NCBI GenBank assembly: GCA_030180135.1
Contig: CM058231.1
Location: 28,585,034-28,649,033, forward strand
Length of the DNA: 64,000 bases
From: Orychophragmus violaceus
Taxonomy: Eukaryota > Streptophyta > Magnoliopsida > Brassicales > Brassicaceae
Direction of reading: 5' to 3'
A program made the translations under genes and the position numbers. This document shows, one piece after another, positions 12,020-21,056 of this stretch (position 1 is the stretch's first letter; each line of letters opens with the position of its first letter). Below the pieces are notes generated by a model, which was not told the origin of the DNA, did not search any database, and saw only the letters and a list, made by a program, of their open reading frames with translations.

Positions 12020-13081
12020 AATTCTCAAGGCACAAAACTGCAAGGATCTCTTCCTAAAGAGTTGGTGGGTCTTCCTTTTCTGCAAGAGATGTAAGAAGCT
12101 GAATAGCAGCAAAATATTAGCCCATTATTACAATATCTGCCACTGCTGGTATCTTTTTCATTAACGAACTTAACTGTCACATTCTTCTTTCTCTTGCAGT
12201 GATCTGACTAGAAACTATCTCAACGGTTCCATTCCTCCCGAATGGGGATCCTTGCCACTTGTAAACGTGTATGTATATACCTCTCTGTTCATATACATCT
12301 TTATATGTATAGATTGATGGAGTAAATTTGTTGGATAATGAAAATGCAGCTCACTACTTGGAAACCGGATAACTGGCATTATCCCAAAAGAGATTGGTAA
12401 CATTACAACCCTTACGAGCCTGTGAGTACACATCTTTCTTCAACAATGTTTTAGATGATTCTTACTTCAGTGATAATATCTGATAACATTTGTTTTTTTT
12501 AGTGTCTTGGAATACAACCAGATCACAGGGAAGTTACCTCCAGAGCTCGGCAATCTAAAGAACATTCAAAGACTGTATGAATCTTTGTCCAACTTCTCTT
12601 AAAAATGTATTTTTTGACAGTTATTGGTCTTTACTAGTGTTGAGACTCTGTTTTCTCTTTGCAGGTTTGTTAGCTCGAACTACTTGAGTGGGGAGATCCC
12701 AAGTACATTTTCCAAACTTACTGCGTTGACTGATTTGTAAGTATCCCTGTGCTTTTCTTTTGATCACGGAACATATGTTTTACTGGAGATACTAACCTTC
12801 TTTTTTTGTGGTAACTTATATTGTTCTCTTGATTTATAGCCGTATAAGTGACAACCAGTTCACCGGTACTATACCAGAGTTCATCCAGAACTGGACAGAA
12901 CTTGAAAAATTGTAAGCAATACTTTCAGCATAATCAGATTTTATTCGCGTTTTCAATATCAGTTTGTTACTTATAAACGAGTGCAATGTTGTTTTTCTGC
13001 ATGAATCAGGATTAGTCAAGCTAGTGGTTTAGTCGGACGGATTCCTAGTGCCATTGGTCCTCTTAGCAAGTTAACAGACTT
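12020..13081 (+). pseudogene. LRR receptor-like kinase ectodomain fragment, seven exons (captured)
   Basis: Seven short exons, each one leucine-rich repeat, with clean GT-AG borders: 12020-12090, 12200-12268, 12350-12421, 12503-12574, 12665-12736, 12840-12911 and 13010-13081. Five are exactly 72 bp. The phase carries through all junctions with no stop. Readable repeats include LQGSLPKELVGLPFLQEI, NYLNGSIPPEWGSLPLVN, NRITGIIPKEIGNITTL and NQITGKLPPELGNL. This matches the exon pattern of plant LRR-RLK subfamily VIII-2. Signal peptide, malectin domain, membrane segment and kinase are all missing. The uninterrupted frame suggests recent capture or some constraint. Confidence 0.88.
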
Positions 13082-13188
13082 GTAAGTACACCAACTTCGC
13101 GTGTAGAACTCGCTGTTGTGTGTTGTCGCCTTTCGAAAAAGTAACCCTTTTGTTTCAAGGATCAGAGAGTTAAAAATCTAATAGCTTC

Positions 13189-13222
13189 AGAGATGAGAGA
13201 TGGATTGTGTGTAACCTTGTTT
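13189..13222 (-). repeat. inverted copy of the cytochrome c fragment edge
   Basis: The reverse complement of these 34 nt is identical to 11411-11444, the 3' edge of the captured cytochrome c fragment. A direct repeat copy (about 13147-13172) adjoins it. The segment was therefore copied in reverse elsewhere in the element, or the element was rearranged internally. Confidence 0.85.
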
Positions 13223-13455
13223 CTCTGATGTAATCGTTACATGAAAAACTGCTTCTGCTATGCGGTCTCTGCATTTTTTTCCTTCTTAAAGGACTGTAAT
13301 TTGTATCATTAGGTAGTTATTGTAGTATTTTGATTGGCTTATGAGCAATGGCTTTATCTGTTTCCATTTCTTGTATGGTTTTGCTTTTCTTTCTTTCTGG
13401 CCCTTACTTCTTGAATCAACCATATGTTAAATATTATGTGTTTTTGTCTTCACAG

Positions 13456-13503
13456 TACCACGAGCTCAAATCGCAGATAAAGGACGCATTGAAGCTGAGA
13501 AAG
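13456..13503 (+). pseudogene. possible captured coiled-coil exon
   Basis: After the AG of a CTTCACAG acceptor the frame reads YHELKSQIKDALKLRK and then meets a GTATGTG donor. It is short, charged and helix-like. It may belong with the coiled-coil pieces at 13918-14265. I cannot name the source gene. Confidence 0.4.
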
Positions 13504-13554
13504 GTATGTGTTTTCTTTCCGTAAGCAAGGGTTACTTTGCTTCTCTCCTTTCAG

Positions 13555-13790
13555 GCCAACCCAAGAGACACCTTCTTTCTATGGGGTGGAGCGTATTTGT
13601 GAGTGCTAAAAGGCTTGTCGCTGGCGACTCTATGCTTTTCATCTGGTTAGAATCACTTCTTCAGATATTGGTTTTCTTTAATGATATTTTTGAATCTCGG
13701 AATTGGCTCATCATTTATTGTTAACACCAGGAACGATAAGAATCAGTGACTTCTTGGTATAAGACGAGCCAATCGGCCACAAAACCAAAG
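13555..13790 (+). pseudogene. auxin response factor B3 DNA-binding domain fragment (captured)
   Basis: Exon 13555-13645 reads GQPKRHLLSMGWSVFVSAKR followed by LVAGDSMLFIW. After a GT-AG intron, exon 13731 onward reads NDKNQ, then a TGA stop, then LLGIRRANRP. This is the conserved part of the ARF B3 domain that contacts TGTCNN auxin-response elements. The stop and the missing N- and C-terminal domains make it non-functional as a transcription factor. The intron position within the conserved tryptophan region argues for capture from genomic DNA, not cDNA. Confidence 0.85.
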
Positions 13791-13917
13791 TTGAAAGAAC
13801 TCCTAATCTGAGAGGTACGTCATTTTTTTGTGGGCTTTTCCTTAAATCCGATTAGATACATACATTTTTCTCGTTCTTACAGTTTTCTTGCATATGAATT
13901 TGTAAGGAATCCGAGAG

Positions 13918-14265
13918 AGAAGCAGTGAATGCTGTAGAAAGAGCTGAGAGGAACGTACATCTGAGGGAGAAGGTCAGTTTCTGTTTCTGTTTTGGTCATT
14001 GTCATCTAAAAAGTCTCTAGACTTAATAATCTGGTTTGTTTATGGTATTTTCAGAATAAACGTGAAGAGATAGAGAGGCTTGAGAATGTCTTTTTCAGCA
14101 TGTGTATGGATCTTATGTCGTTCTAAATGGCGTTGTTGATGTTTAACTGCAGGTAATGTCGAACCAAGATGCGGTTGATGCGATCAAGTGTATCAAAGAT
14201 CAACAAGCAGAAGCAAAGCACTTGATAGAGAAAGTTGTATCTAAGAAGTGCAAAGACGACATCTA
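13918..14265 (+). pseudogene. captured coiled-coil protein fragment, unidentified
   Basis: Exon-like pieces read ESEREAVNAVERAERNVHLR (about 13910-13973), NKREEIERLENV (about 14055) and VMSNQDAVDAIKCIKDQQAE through KKCKDDI and a stop (14154-14265). They are separated by GT-AG intron-like sequence. The composition is charged and heptad-like. The last piece ends at a natural-looking TAG, so it may be the C-terminus of the source gene. I do not recognise the family. Confidence 0.45.
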
Positions 14266-14499
14266 GCTTGTTTTGATCTCAGGTCAATGTGGACTTCATG
14301 GAGCTCACATGAAGGAAAGAGTGAGTGAGATTAAATTGAAGGATCTTATGTGTAAACATTTTTGTAACAAGTGCATTATATATAAAATACTGTGTAAACA
14401 TTTTTGGTTTATTAATAAAATATTTCAATATTTTTTATATATAAATCCAATATATACAAAATATATAATAATAATAATATTAATAATAATATAATACGG

Positions 14500-14791
14500 C
14501 TCGGCTCGGCTCGAATTTAACTATAGCAAGGGAAACTATGGCTATTATAGATGCGAGATATTATAGCACGGACGAAAGTGCTATCATATATGGCCGACCT
14601 ATTATAGCTGGGGCAGACATAGCGATTTCAAAAACGCTATTATAGTGAACAATATTATAGCACATACAAAAAACGCTATCATATATGGCCGACCTATTAT
14701 AGCTGGGGCAGAAATAGCATTTTCAAAAACGCTATCATATACATACGATGGCGTTTTTCGTGTGCTAAGAATAGAGATTTTTCTTGTAGTG
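14500..14791. repeat. element B right subterminal repeat region
   Basis: Many TATTATAGC and CGCTAT motifs in both orientations, and two direct copies (about 92 bp apart) of a segment with GGCCGACCTATTATAGCTGG. In CACTA elements such motifs are the binding sites of the TnpA-type protein. Confidence 0.75.
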
Positions 14792-15175
14792 TTCTTCGAT
14801 CTTGCATGTTCATCATCTTGGTTCGATTTCACACTTTTCACTCAATTACTCAGTGTTATCGCCAAATCGAAACCCTAATTTGACTCTTAGTTGCCTACGA
14901 ATCTTGGGTTCTCGATAATTTCTCAAACGAAGCAAAATCAGATATCAAAGGTAAATCTGAGTTAGAATATGTATTAATACGAGGTAGATAAATATCGATT
15001 ATGCTGACTCTATCCGTTTATTTTGTTGTTTTACAGCGAGATATCACGGCTGAAATCTGCTAAAGGTATGTGAAATTTAATGGGTAGTACTTTGAATTTG
15101 TGTTTGGTTATATTGTTTACAATCTTTGGGGTTCAGAACTTGAGATCGTAATAGACGTAAGTGATACGGATTTGA

Positions 15176-15600
15176 ACAGAACATATTGACTGGTATTGTT
15201 GAATCATGGGAGTCTTTGACTGCTAGAATGATGCAGCTTCTTAAAGGGGCATCAATCTACATTGTTGGAGATTCAACTGAGATTAACCAAAAGGAGTCTC
15301 AGGAGCTATTCAGACTTGTGATTAAGAGCTCAATATGAATGTTATTATGAAAGCTTTTTTAAGAGTCTATATACAGTTGATATGATCTGCAGGTATAGTC
15401 CTCTAGACTCCAAGGAATTGCTGGAGAGCTTTTACAAGCAAACAATCGATTCTTGTGAGTCTCTGCTTTTGGAATATGATTCATCTAACATGAAATCTTC
15501 CTCACTTCTCAGGACCCTTTGTTTATTTATTTTTTCCATTTAGGGATTCTTGAAGAAGCGCCTGATTCTGTAGCTGAAGCAGAGAACAGACAACAGTTGG
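15176..15600 (+). pseudogene. SKL1: shikimate-kinase-like 1 (SKL1) fragment, three exons (captured)
   Basis: The first exon (about 15176-15338) reads ILTGIVESWESLTARMMQLL then KGASIYIVGDSTEINQK before diverging into a stop. After an intron, exon 15393-15454 (YSPLDSKELLESFYKQTID) joins exon 15544 onward (SWILEEAPDSVAEAE) across a GT-AG border in frame. From memory of the family, this corresponds to the central part of SKL1, a chloroplast-biogenesis protein derived from shikimate kinase. The C-terminal half is absent. Intron retention shows capture at DNA level. The gene assignment rests on recall and not on a search. Confidence 0.7.
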
Positions 15601-15822
15601 ACTGAGAAACCAATCCGCATAACCTTATCCATGTTAGATACATCTAAGTTTTCTAACAGTTTTATATGAAACAGAAAACTAAAGACAAAACATAAATTTA
15701 AAACAAACATCCAAACATAATTAAAGATCTGAAACAAGAAAATAAAGGAGATAAGTTCAACAACACATCAAGTTTAAGTTAAAGAGACAAAGAAGAGACA
15801 TAGGGCAGATAAAACTCAGGTC

Positions 15823-16837
15823 TTAGAGAGGCACAATAGCACCGTGTCTGGCAACATACGGGTCACTATTTGCTAGCTCTCTCCTAAAATTATCAACCTC
15901 TACCATCCGGGGGTTGAATCTGTAATCAGATAAGCCTCTATGAGTTTCCAACCATGCCTCATCATCATCTCTTAAGTGTTTATGGATCCTCCACATCTTT
16001 AACACCACAATCACCACTCCAAGACCCCTAGTGTTTTCCCACTCATCCCTGAATGCAAAAGCAGTGTCCCCATTTGCAACACATTTAATCTGATGGTCTC
16101 TGTCATGCAAAAAAACCTTATGTCATAACAGACTTGTGAATATAATAAACTTGTGATTATAAACTCTCTTGACTTTCATGTTGTCTCTTATGTGGAACAC
16201 CAGTCGTGACCTTTTACGGTCTGCCCAACAAACAGCAAGGGGTTCCACGTTGAAGACCACACCCATTATATCTACAAGATAAGTTCTCAAATCTGGTTAC
16301 TTATATTTATTCATGATTTAGGATTATGTGTTGGTTAGTGTTAAACAATCATACCTATAGAAGTGTCGATGTTGATGTGAGGGATATGCCCCATACACTT
16401 GAAATCCATGTAGTGATAGTTGTTGAGAGGGTCGATGCGTTTGATGATAGTCCCATCCATGACACTAAGCGTGAATGGAGAGTTTACAGGCTTGAAACTT
16501 GCATACGCCTTCTCAACATGAACCCTAAAATTCTCGACCCACTTGCCCTCTTGTTCCTCAAGTCCTTTAAATCTGCTTGCTTCTGATGGATAAATTACCA
16601 TCTCAGGCTTAGTTCCCTGCAAATTTAGAAATGGTATGATGTGTTAGTTGCATGTATGATGTGTTCAGTCCAAGAATTAGAGTTTAAACTTACAGCCTCG
16701 TCTGCCAATATGTAACTCCAGAACGGTCCATCTTCGAAAATCTGACATGAGTGGATCCTGATTATCTTCACTCTAAAACGCCAAGCTTTGAGTTTTTCGT
16801 TAACCTCCAAGTCCAAAAGCTTGTTGCACCACGACAT
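15823..16837 (-). pseudogene. DUF223 / RPA1-like OB-fold protein gene, partial
   Basis: Minus-strand exons: 16837-16694 (MSWCNKLLDLEVNEKLKAWR... to ...SYILADEA, 48 codons), 16616-16355 (GTKPEMVIYPSEASRFKGLE...), and one starting near 16270 (DIMGVVFNVEPLAVCWADRK...). A last open piece at 16110-15823 ends at a stop. GT-AG borders keep phase between the first three. KAWRFRVKIIR and ILADE are hallmarks of the plant DUF223/replication-protein-A-like OB-fold family, which binds single-stranded DNA. The third exon runs into stops before the last piece, so the gene is broken or spliced in a way I cannot see. It lies inside element A, opposite to the other captured pieces. Confidence 0.7.
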
Positions 16838-17249
16838 GGTGTTACTGAATGGCTTCTGATTTTTTTTTTTTTTTTGTGGTTTTGCAGAGAAAATAGATGA
16901 GAAAGGGGAGAAAGAAGGCGACCTAACAGCCTCTATTTATATTTCAAAATAACCGTGAGAAACGAAACAGTTTCTATTGGTTTTTTTTATTATTTTACTA
17001 ATTAATTTGATTTGAAATTACTTGCAAAGAGGTGTAATGATGGTTTCCTCTGAAGAGATGCAACCTTTAATTCTCATTCATTGCATTTGGTTAAGAGCTT
17101 TTTGGTCTGCTTGCATGCATTAGGTTTAACTTCTCATTCATTATATTTGGTAAGAGATGGTTCAATCAATTAAGATTTAATTTTATAAAATTGAGTTGCC
17201 AAGGCAAGCATGAATATATAATCGGAAGATTTTTCTGATATGGTTGCAG

Positions 17250-17291
17250 GTGAAAGAAATTCTGATTGAGGAGTCAAACGTACATCCTGTC
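17250..17291 (+). pseudogene. PP6/FyPP-type protein phosphatase catalytic subunit, one exon piece (captured)
   Basis: Directly after an AG acceptor the frame reads VKEILIEESNVHPV. This is the conserved segment just before the metal-binding GDIHGQ motif in PP2A-like catalytic subunits; the VKEILIEESNV form is closest to the PP6-type FyPP proteins. The catalytic motif itself is missing because the sequence switches to another gene after about 14 residues. Confidence 0.7.
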
Positions 17292-17345
17292 CTTGTCTTG
17301 TGTTCTTGCTTTGAACATTGCTGTGGGAGTAACGAGAACAGTACA

Positions 17346-17575
17346 TTTAAGCTTATGGGTCGTCACAGTGGTAAGTTATCCTTGTCTCCTGTTTTTGCTT
17401 TGAACATTATAGTTAAAAACCTATCGATCTGTTACTGAGTAAAGGCTATTCTACAAGATTCATAGCGATGTATGCTACATTAGCCAGCAGAGATGTTGAT
17501 TGCTGCTTGATTCCCGGCTCAAGGAGAGTGGTCACATGTTGATTGGTCTTGCTGAAGGAGCATGACAAGATCCAT
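17346..17575 (+). pseudogene. ATP-dependent 6-phosphofructokinase fragment (captured)
   Basis: The piece FKLMGRHSG ends at a GTAAGT donor at 17371. Downstream, about 17459-17520 reads FIAMYATLASRDVDCCLIP, and in a shifted frame LKESGHMLIGLAEGA follows with a TGA in place of the next residue. These are consecutive conserved stretches of plant phosphofructokinase around the sugar-phosphate site. The segment between CCLIP and LKESGHM is deleted. It is fused downstream of the phosphatase piece, so element A holds a chimera of two unrelated genes. Confidence 0.8.
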
Positions 17576-17739
17576 TGTCTTCTATTGGACTGCGTATATA
17601 TATAAGCTTTTTTAACTTTGGTTTTGTGTCTAAATAGATATATACTTTTAATTCAGTGGAGAAATGAGATGAGACATTCTACTAAGGATTTATATCCATC
17701 CTAAAAAGTCCAATTTGCTATAGAATTACTAGGGTATAA

Positions 17740-18250
17740 AATCAAAACCACATCTATACCCTAAACCCCAAAACTTCTTTTTATTTCTCACTTATATTAT
17801 TATACTTGTTGTATAGACAAACTAATGATAATTTCTTTTAAGAGTATAAATAAGGTTTAGGGTTTGAAGCCTAATCATATACCCCAAAACAATAAATCTA
17901 GGCTATAATCTCAGACCTTAAAGACTTAAATCCTACATTAAATCCTAAATCTAAAACCTTAATTCCTCACTAAACACAATTCCTAAACCCTAAATTTTTA
18001 ATGCTTAATCATAAACACTAGATTTGAAATTTTAAAACTTTATCTCTATATCTTAAACCATAAACTTTTAACCATCATAAACACTAGATTTTAAATTTAA
18101 AAATCTTTATCTCTCTACCCTAAATCCTAAACTTTTAACCCTTAATCATTTAACACTAATTTTTAAACATTGAATAATATAACAAAAATTTAATACTTTA
18201 AATAATATAACAAAACATTGAATAATATATAATTTATTTTTATTGAGTTA
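17740..18250 (-). repeat. telomere-like minisatellite, inverted relative to 9780-10250
   Basis: Repeated CCCTAAA, TAAACACTA and CTTTATCTCTA motifs in an AT-rich context. On the minus strand they read like the TTTAGGGTTTAGGGT / GTGTTTATGATTAA unit at 9780-10250, but more decayed. It lies between the phosphofructokinase fragment and the next captured leader, inside element A. Confidence 0.7.
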
Positions 18251-18479
18251 CCACATATTGTAAAAACAACACACTAATTAAAAGGAAATAATTGACAAAA
18301 TTTTTTTATAGGAATAAAATAACAGAAATGTTAAACTTGAAACTGTAATAAAAAATTTGGTCTTAACAAAAACAACAAATAAAAAACTGGTTAATCATTG
18401 GTTAAGACATAGAAATAAGGATCACACTTTTTTAATTATCCACCGTTAGATCATAATAAAATCAACGGACATAACTCAT

Positions 18480-19295
18480 TGTCTTCAATTTCTCTTCTCA
18501 CCTTTTTTTCAAGAAAGCTTTTTTTCATTGTTTCTGCTAAATCAGTCGCCCATCTCTTCCATGGTTTCTGACTTAGGGTTTCGAGTTTTTCATTTAGGGC
18601 TCCATGGTTTCACGAAATCCCCTTCTCATCGCTTTCCAGGTCTCACTTTATTTTGAATTAAGGTTTCTTCTTTTGTGTGTTTTGGGTTTTGACTTTGCGA
18701 TTTTCAGTTTTAAATTGAGCGTAGTTTTTCAATAATACGCTTTTATGTTTGGATTCTCCGAAGATTTCCGTCACCGTATCTTCTCTCTGACCACATCGTC
18801 GCCGCGTCACCCAAGAAGAGCATGTTGTTCGACGGTAGTCACGTTTACCTAATCCCTGATTACAATTAAAATTGGCTCCTTTTATTTATAGTTGATTACA
18901 TACAACTGTTCTTATTAACGTTTCTGGCTATGTAGGTGTTTGAAATCTCCGTAAGTTTGTTCTAGACCATGATCTTGTGTTCAGGAGCATAAGGTTTGAA
19001 GCATTACAGAGCAAAGCTGAAAAGAATCTAACTTAGTATTTTCAATAGGTGAGTTCATACACCTTTGTTTTCAGCTATGGCTTCTTAAAGTTTTACGAAT
19101 CTAACTTAGTATTTTCGTTTATTTTAGGTATCAGTCTTTGCACACAGTAGTGATGAACAATGGACGAACCAGTTGGAACTGACTCCACCAATTCCTGATG
19201 AGTCTCTGACTGAATACGAAGAAGAGATTCAACGAATGTATGATCGAGGACTCGCGTTTTCTCGTCCTGGGACCATGGTCAGTTGGGGAAGCTGT
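18480..19295 (+). pseudogene. captured leader plus exon of an unidentified gene
   Basis: A CT-rich leader with GT-AG-like introns (18480-19130) is followed by an open exon at about 19149-19292 reading DEQWTNQLELTPPIPDESLT, EYEEEIQRMYDRGLAF and on to a stop past the end. The acidic peptide is well formed and uses normal plant codons. I do not recognise the source gene. Its position just inside the right subterminal region matches the pattern of captured promoter-5' UTR-first exon pieces elsewhere in A and B. Confidence 0.45.
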
Positions 19296-19564
19296 TTTTT
19301 TCTTTAGTTTGGGTCATTGGTTTAATTGTAATCAAAAACCGATGATCGGTTTAATTTTATTGATAAAGTATTTTAATTATTTTAATATCATTTTCATTTT
19401 TATTTAATTCATTCAATTTATGATTTTATAATTAATTGTGTAATTTATTTTTTATTAATTTCATATATATTCATTATTAATAGCTTATCAATCAAACATA
19501 AGTATAGATGATATTTACGTAATGCTATTATATAGCTAATTCATAATACTGAATAAATGCTATT

Positions 19565-19675
19565 GTAATTTAAAATATTGCAGATATTAAAACGCTATTG
19601 TAGTTTAATATATTGCAGATATTAAAATGCTATTGTAGTTTAATATATTGTAGACAGTAAAACGCTATCTTAAAA
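19565..19675 (+). repeat. 35-bp tandem repeat, three copies, element A right subterminal region
   Basis: The unit contains TATTGTAGTTTAATATATTG and ends AAAACGC or AAAATGC; three adjacent copies differ by a few bases. Each ends in the ACGCTAT motif shared by the element termini, so the array may be an amplified binding-site cluster. Confidence 0.8.
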
Positions 19676-19823
19676 ATACAGTTCATAGCATTTACAAAAA
19701 ACGCTATCTAAAGTGCTAGACTTTTTATCGCGGTCGATGACATAGCGGATAACACAACGCTATCGTATCGATACATAACGTTTTTCGGCAGCTATTAATA
19801 TGCGAATTTCTTGTACTGGTTTT

Positions 19824-21039
19824 TGATAGGTTCTAAGTTTTCCCTATACTAAACTGCAAGTGAACAGCAATGTCAAAGTAGTATATAGGGTTATCGAATC
19901 CACATGGACACTCGGTCTCAAGAGAATCAAACTGTAGGAATAAATACTAGAAATAAGCAAATAGTGAATAAATTGCGGTGCGAGAAAGTAAATCAGTAGC
20001 AGAGATTAACGGTTGTGAAGCAAGTAATTAAAAGCGTCAAGCCTAGGGTATTCTCAGGAAATCAGACAAGCAGACAGTTCATTCAGCAAGGATCTAATTA
20101 AGAACGGTTCTAGAACTCAAAACACAGATATAGAATTAACCAAATTCCTTTGCGATAATTCTCTAAGTCTAAGTGCAGCAAACCAAACTTTCGTTTGCGA
20201 GAACTAACAGATTAAACTAGCAATAAGTCCAAGTTTGATATGTTCACAATTATCCTAAACCAAACTTCCGTTTGCGCAAAGTTTAATTGCCCAATTTAAT
20301 TAGTTCAGATTCCTAAACCCCACTTCCGTGACGTATTTAGCAACCTAAGATCTAGATTCTAATTGATCAGGTTAGAACTAGCTTTAAGCACAATTAAATT
20401 GAAGAACAGATATAGTTATGAATCCTTAACTGAATTTGAACAAGTCTAGCAAGTCATGAAATCCTATGTGAGAAACCCTAAACCTAACTATGGATCTACT
20501 CAGACATAGATAATGAAAACATAATCATAGAATGAATAAATTGCATAAAAGAATAAGAGTAAAAGGGGTTCGAAATCTTCTCCAAATACAGATGATGTAA
20601 CAGGTTCAGATCAGCCCCAAAAAGCTCTAAAATCCTCTGCTCTTAATTATCAAAGTGTATGGTAAAAAGTAAAAAGCCTCCCTAATAAAAACACTAAAAA
20701 CTCTATTATATAGGCATAATCTCGGCCAAGGGCTTCTTTGTAAATATCAGGAACTTTTGGATCAAAGTGCAAATTCTTCACTCTTCTAAACCGCCGAGTT
20801 TTTGGCCCATCTCGCTGGTGCATCGATCGATGCTAGCGTGCAACGATCGACACCTTCCTCTGTTTCGGACAGTGAACTCTATCTCTCGGCCAAACACTCC
20901 AAAAATCTCCAAAATGCTCCATTATCTCCAATTCAGCTCCCAACCTGATTATACCTGTAAAAGACTCTAAACAAAGACAAAAGACACTAAAAACACACTT
21001 ATATCATGGTCTAAAACTAGTAAAAACCATGATATATCA
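19824..21039 (-). repeat. TR-GAG-1 3' LTR (1216 bp)
   Basis: It runs TGATAGG to GATATATCA on the plus strand and is the downstream LTR for the minus-strand element. It differs from 25265-26480 at three places that I noticed, near 19905, 19949 and 20758. It contains a GATCGATGC-type palindromic motif near 20822. Confidence 0.95.
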
Positions 21040-21056
21040 ACTCCCCCACACTTAGC
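21040..21056 (-). other. TR-GAG-1 polypurine tract
   Basis: On the minus strand AAGTGTGGGGGAGT directly precedes the 3' LTR. Similar CCCCCACACTTA runs (plus strand) recur near 21215 and 21968, so the tract has internal copies. Confidence 0.85.

Larger units (their letters stand above)
10891..14791. mobile_element. element B: nested CACTA-type element with captured genes
   Basis: The left end is CACTACAAAAATTATGC and the right end is GAGATTTTTCTTGTAGTG. A direct TTC flanks both sides (10888-10890 and 14792-14794), and the sequence on either side joins into continuous element A leader sequence. The subterminal zones hold repeated TATAGC/GCTATTA motifs. A direct repeat containing GGCCGACCTATTATAGCTGG occurs near 14590 and again about 92 bp further on. 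The interior contains cytochrome c, LRR receptor kinase and ARF fragments and some coiled-coil exons, but no transposase. Confidence 0.85.
10462..19818. mobile_element. element A: CACTA-type element carrying captured genes (Pack-CACTA)
   Basis: The left end starts CACTACAAGAAATTTG. The right end reads CGAATTTCTTGTACTG, complementary except for one changed base in the last six. The 3-bp flanks are GTT on both sides (10459-10461 and 19819-19821), as expected for CACTA transposition. Both subterminal regions carry many ATAGCG/CGCTAT motifs in both orientations. No transposase coding is present. The interior holds fragments of at least four unrelated plant genes with exon-intron structure, plus element B nested at 10891-14791. 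Mobilisation would have to come from a transposase encoded elsewhere. Confidence 0.8.

Noticed and set aside
14396..14500. tRNA-like or other structured RNA in the AT-rich stretch
   Set aside because: Only simple AT-rich and TAA-repeat sequence; no cloverleaf, no box A or box B.
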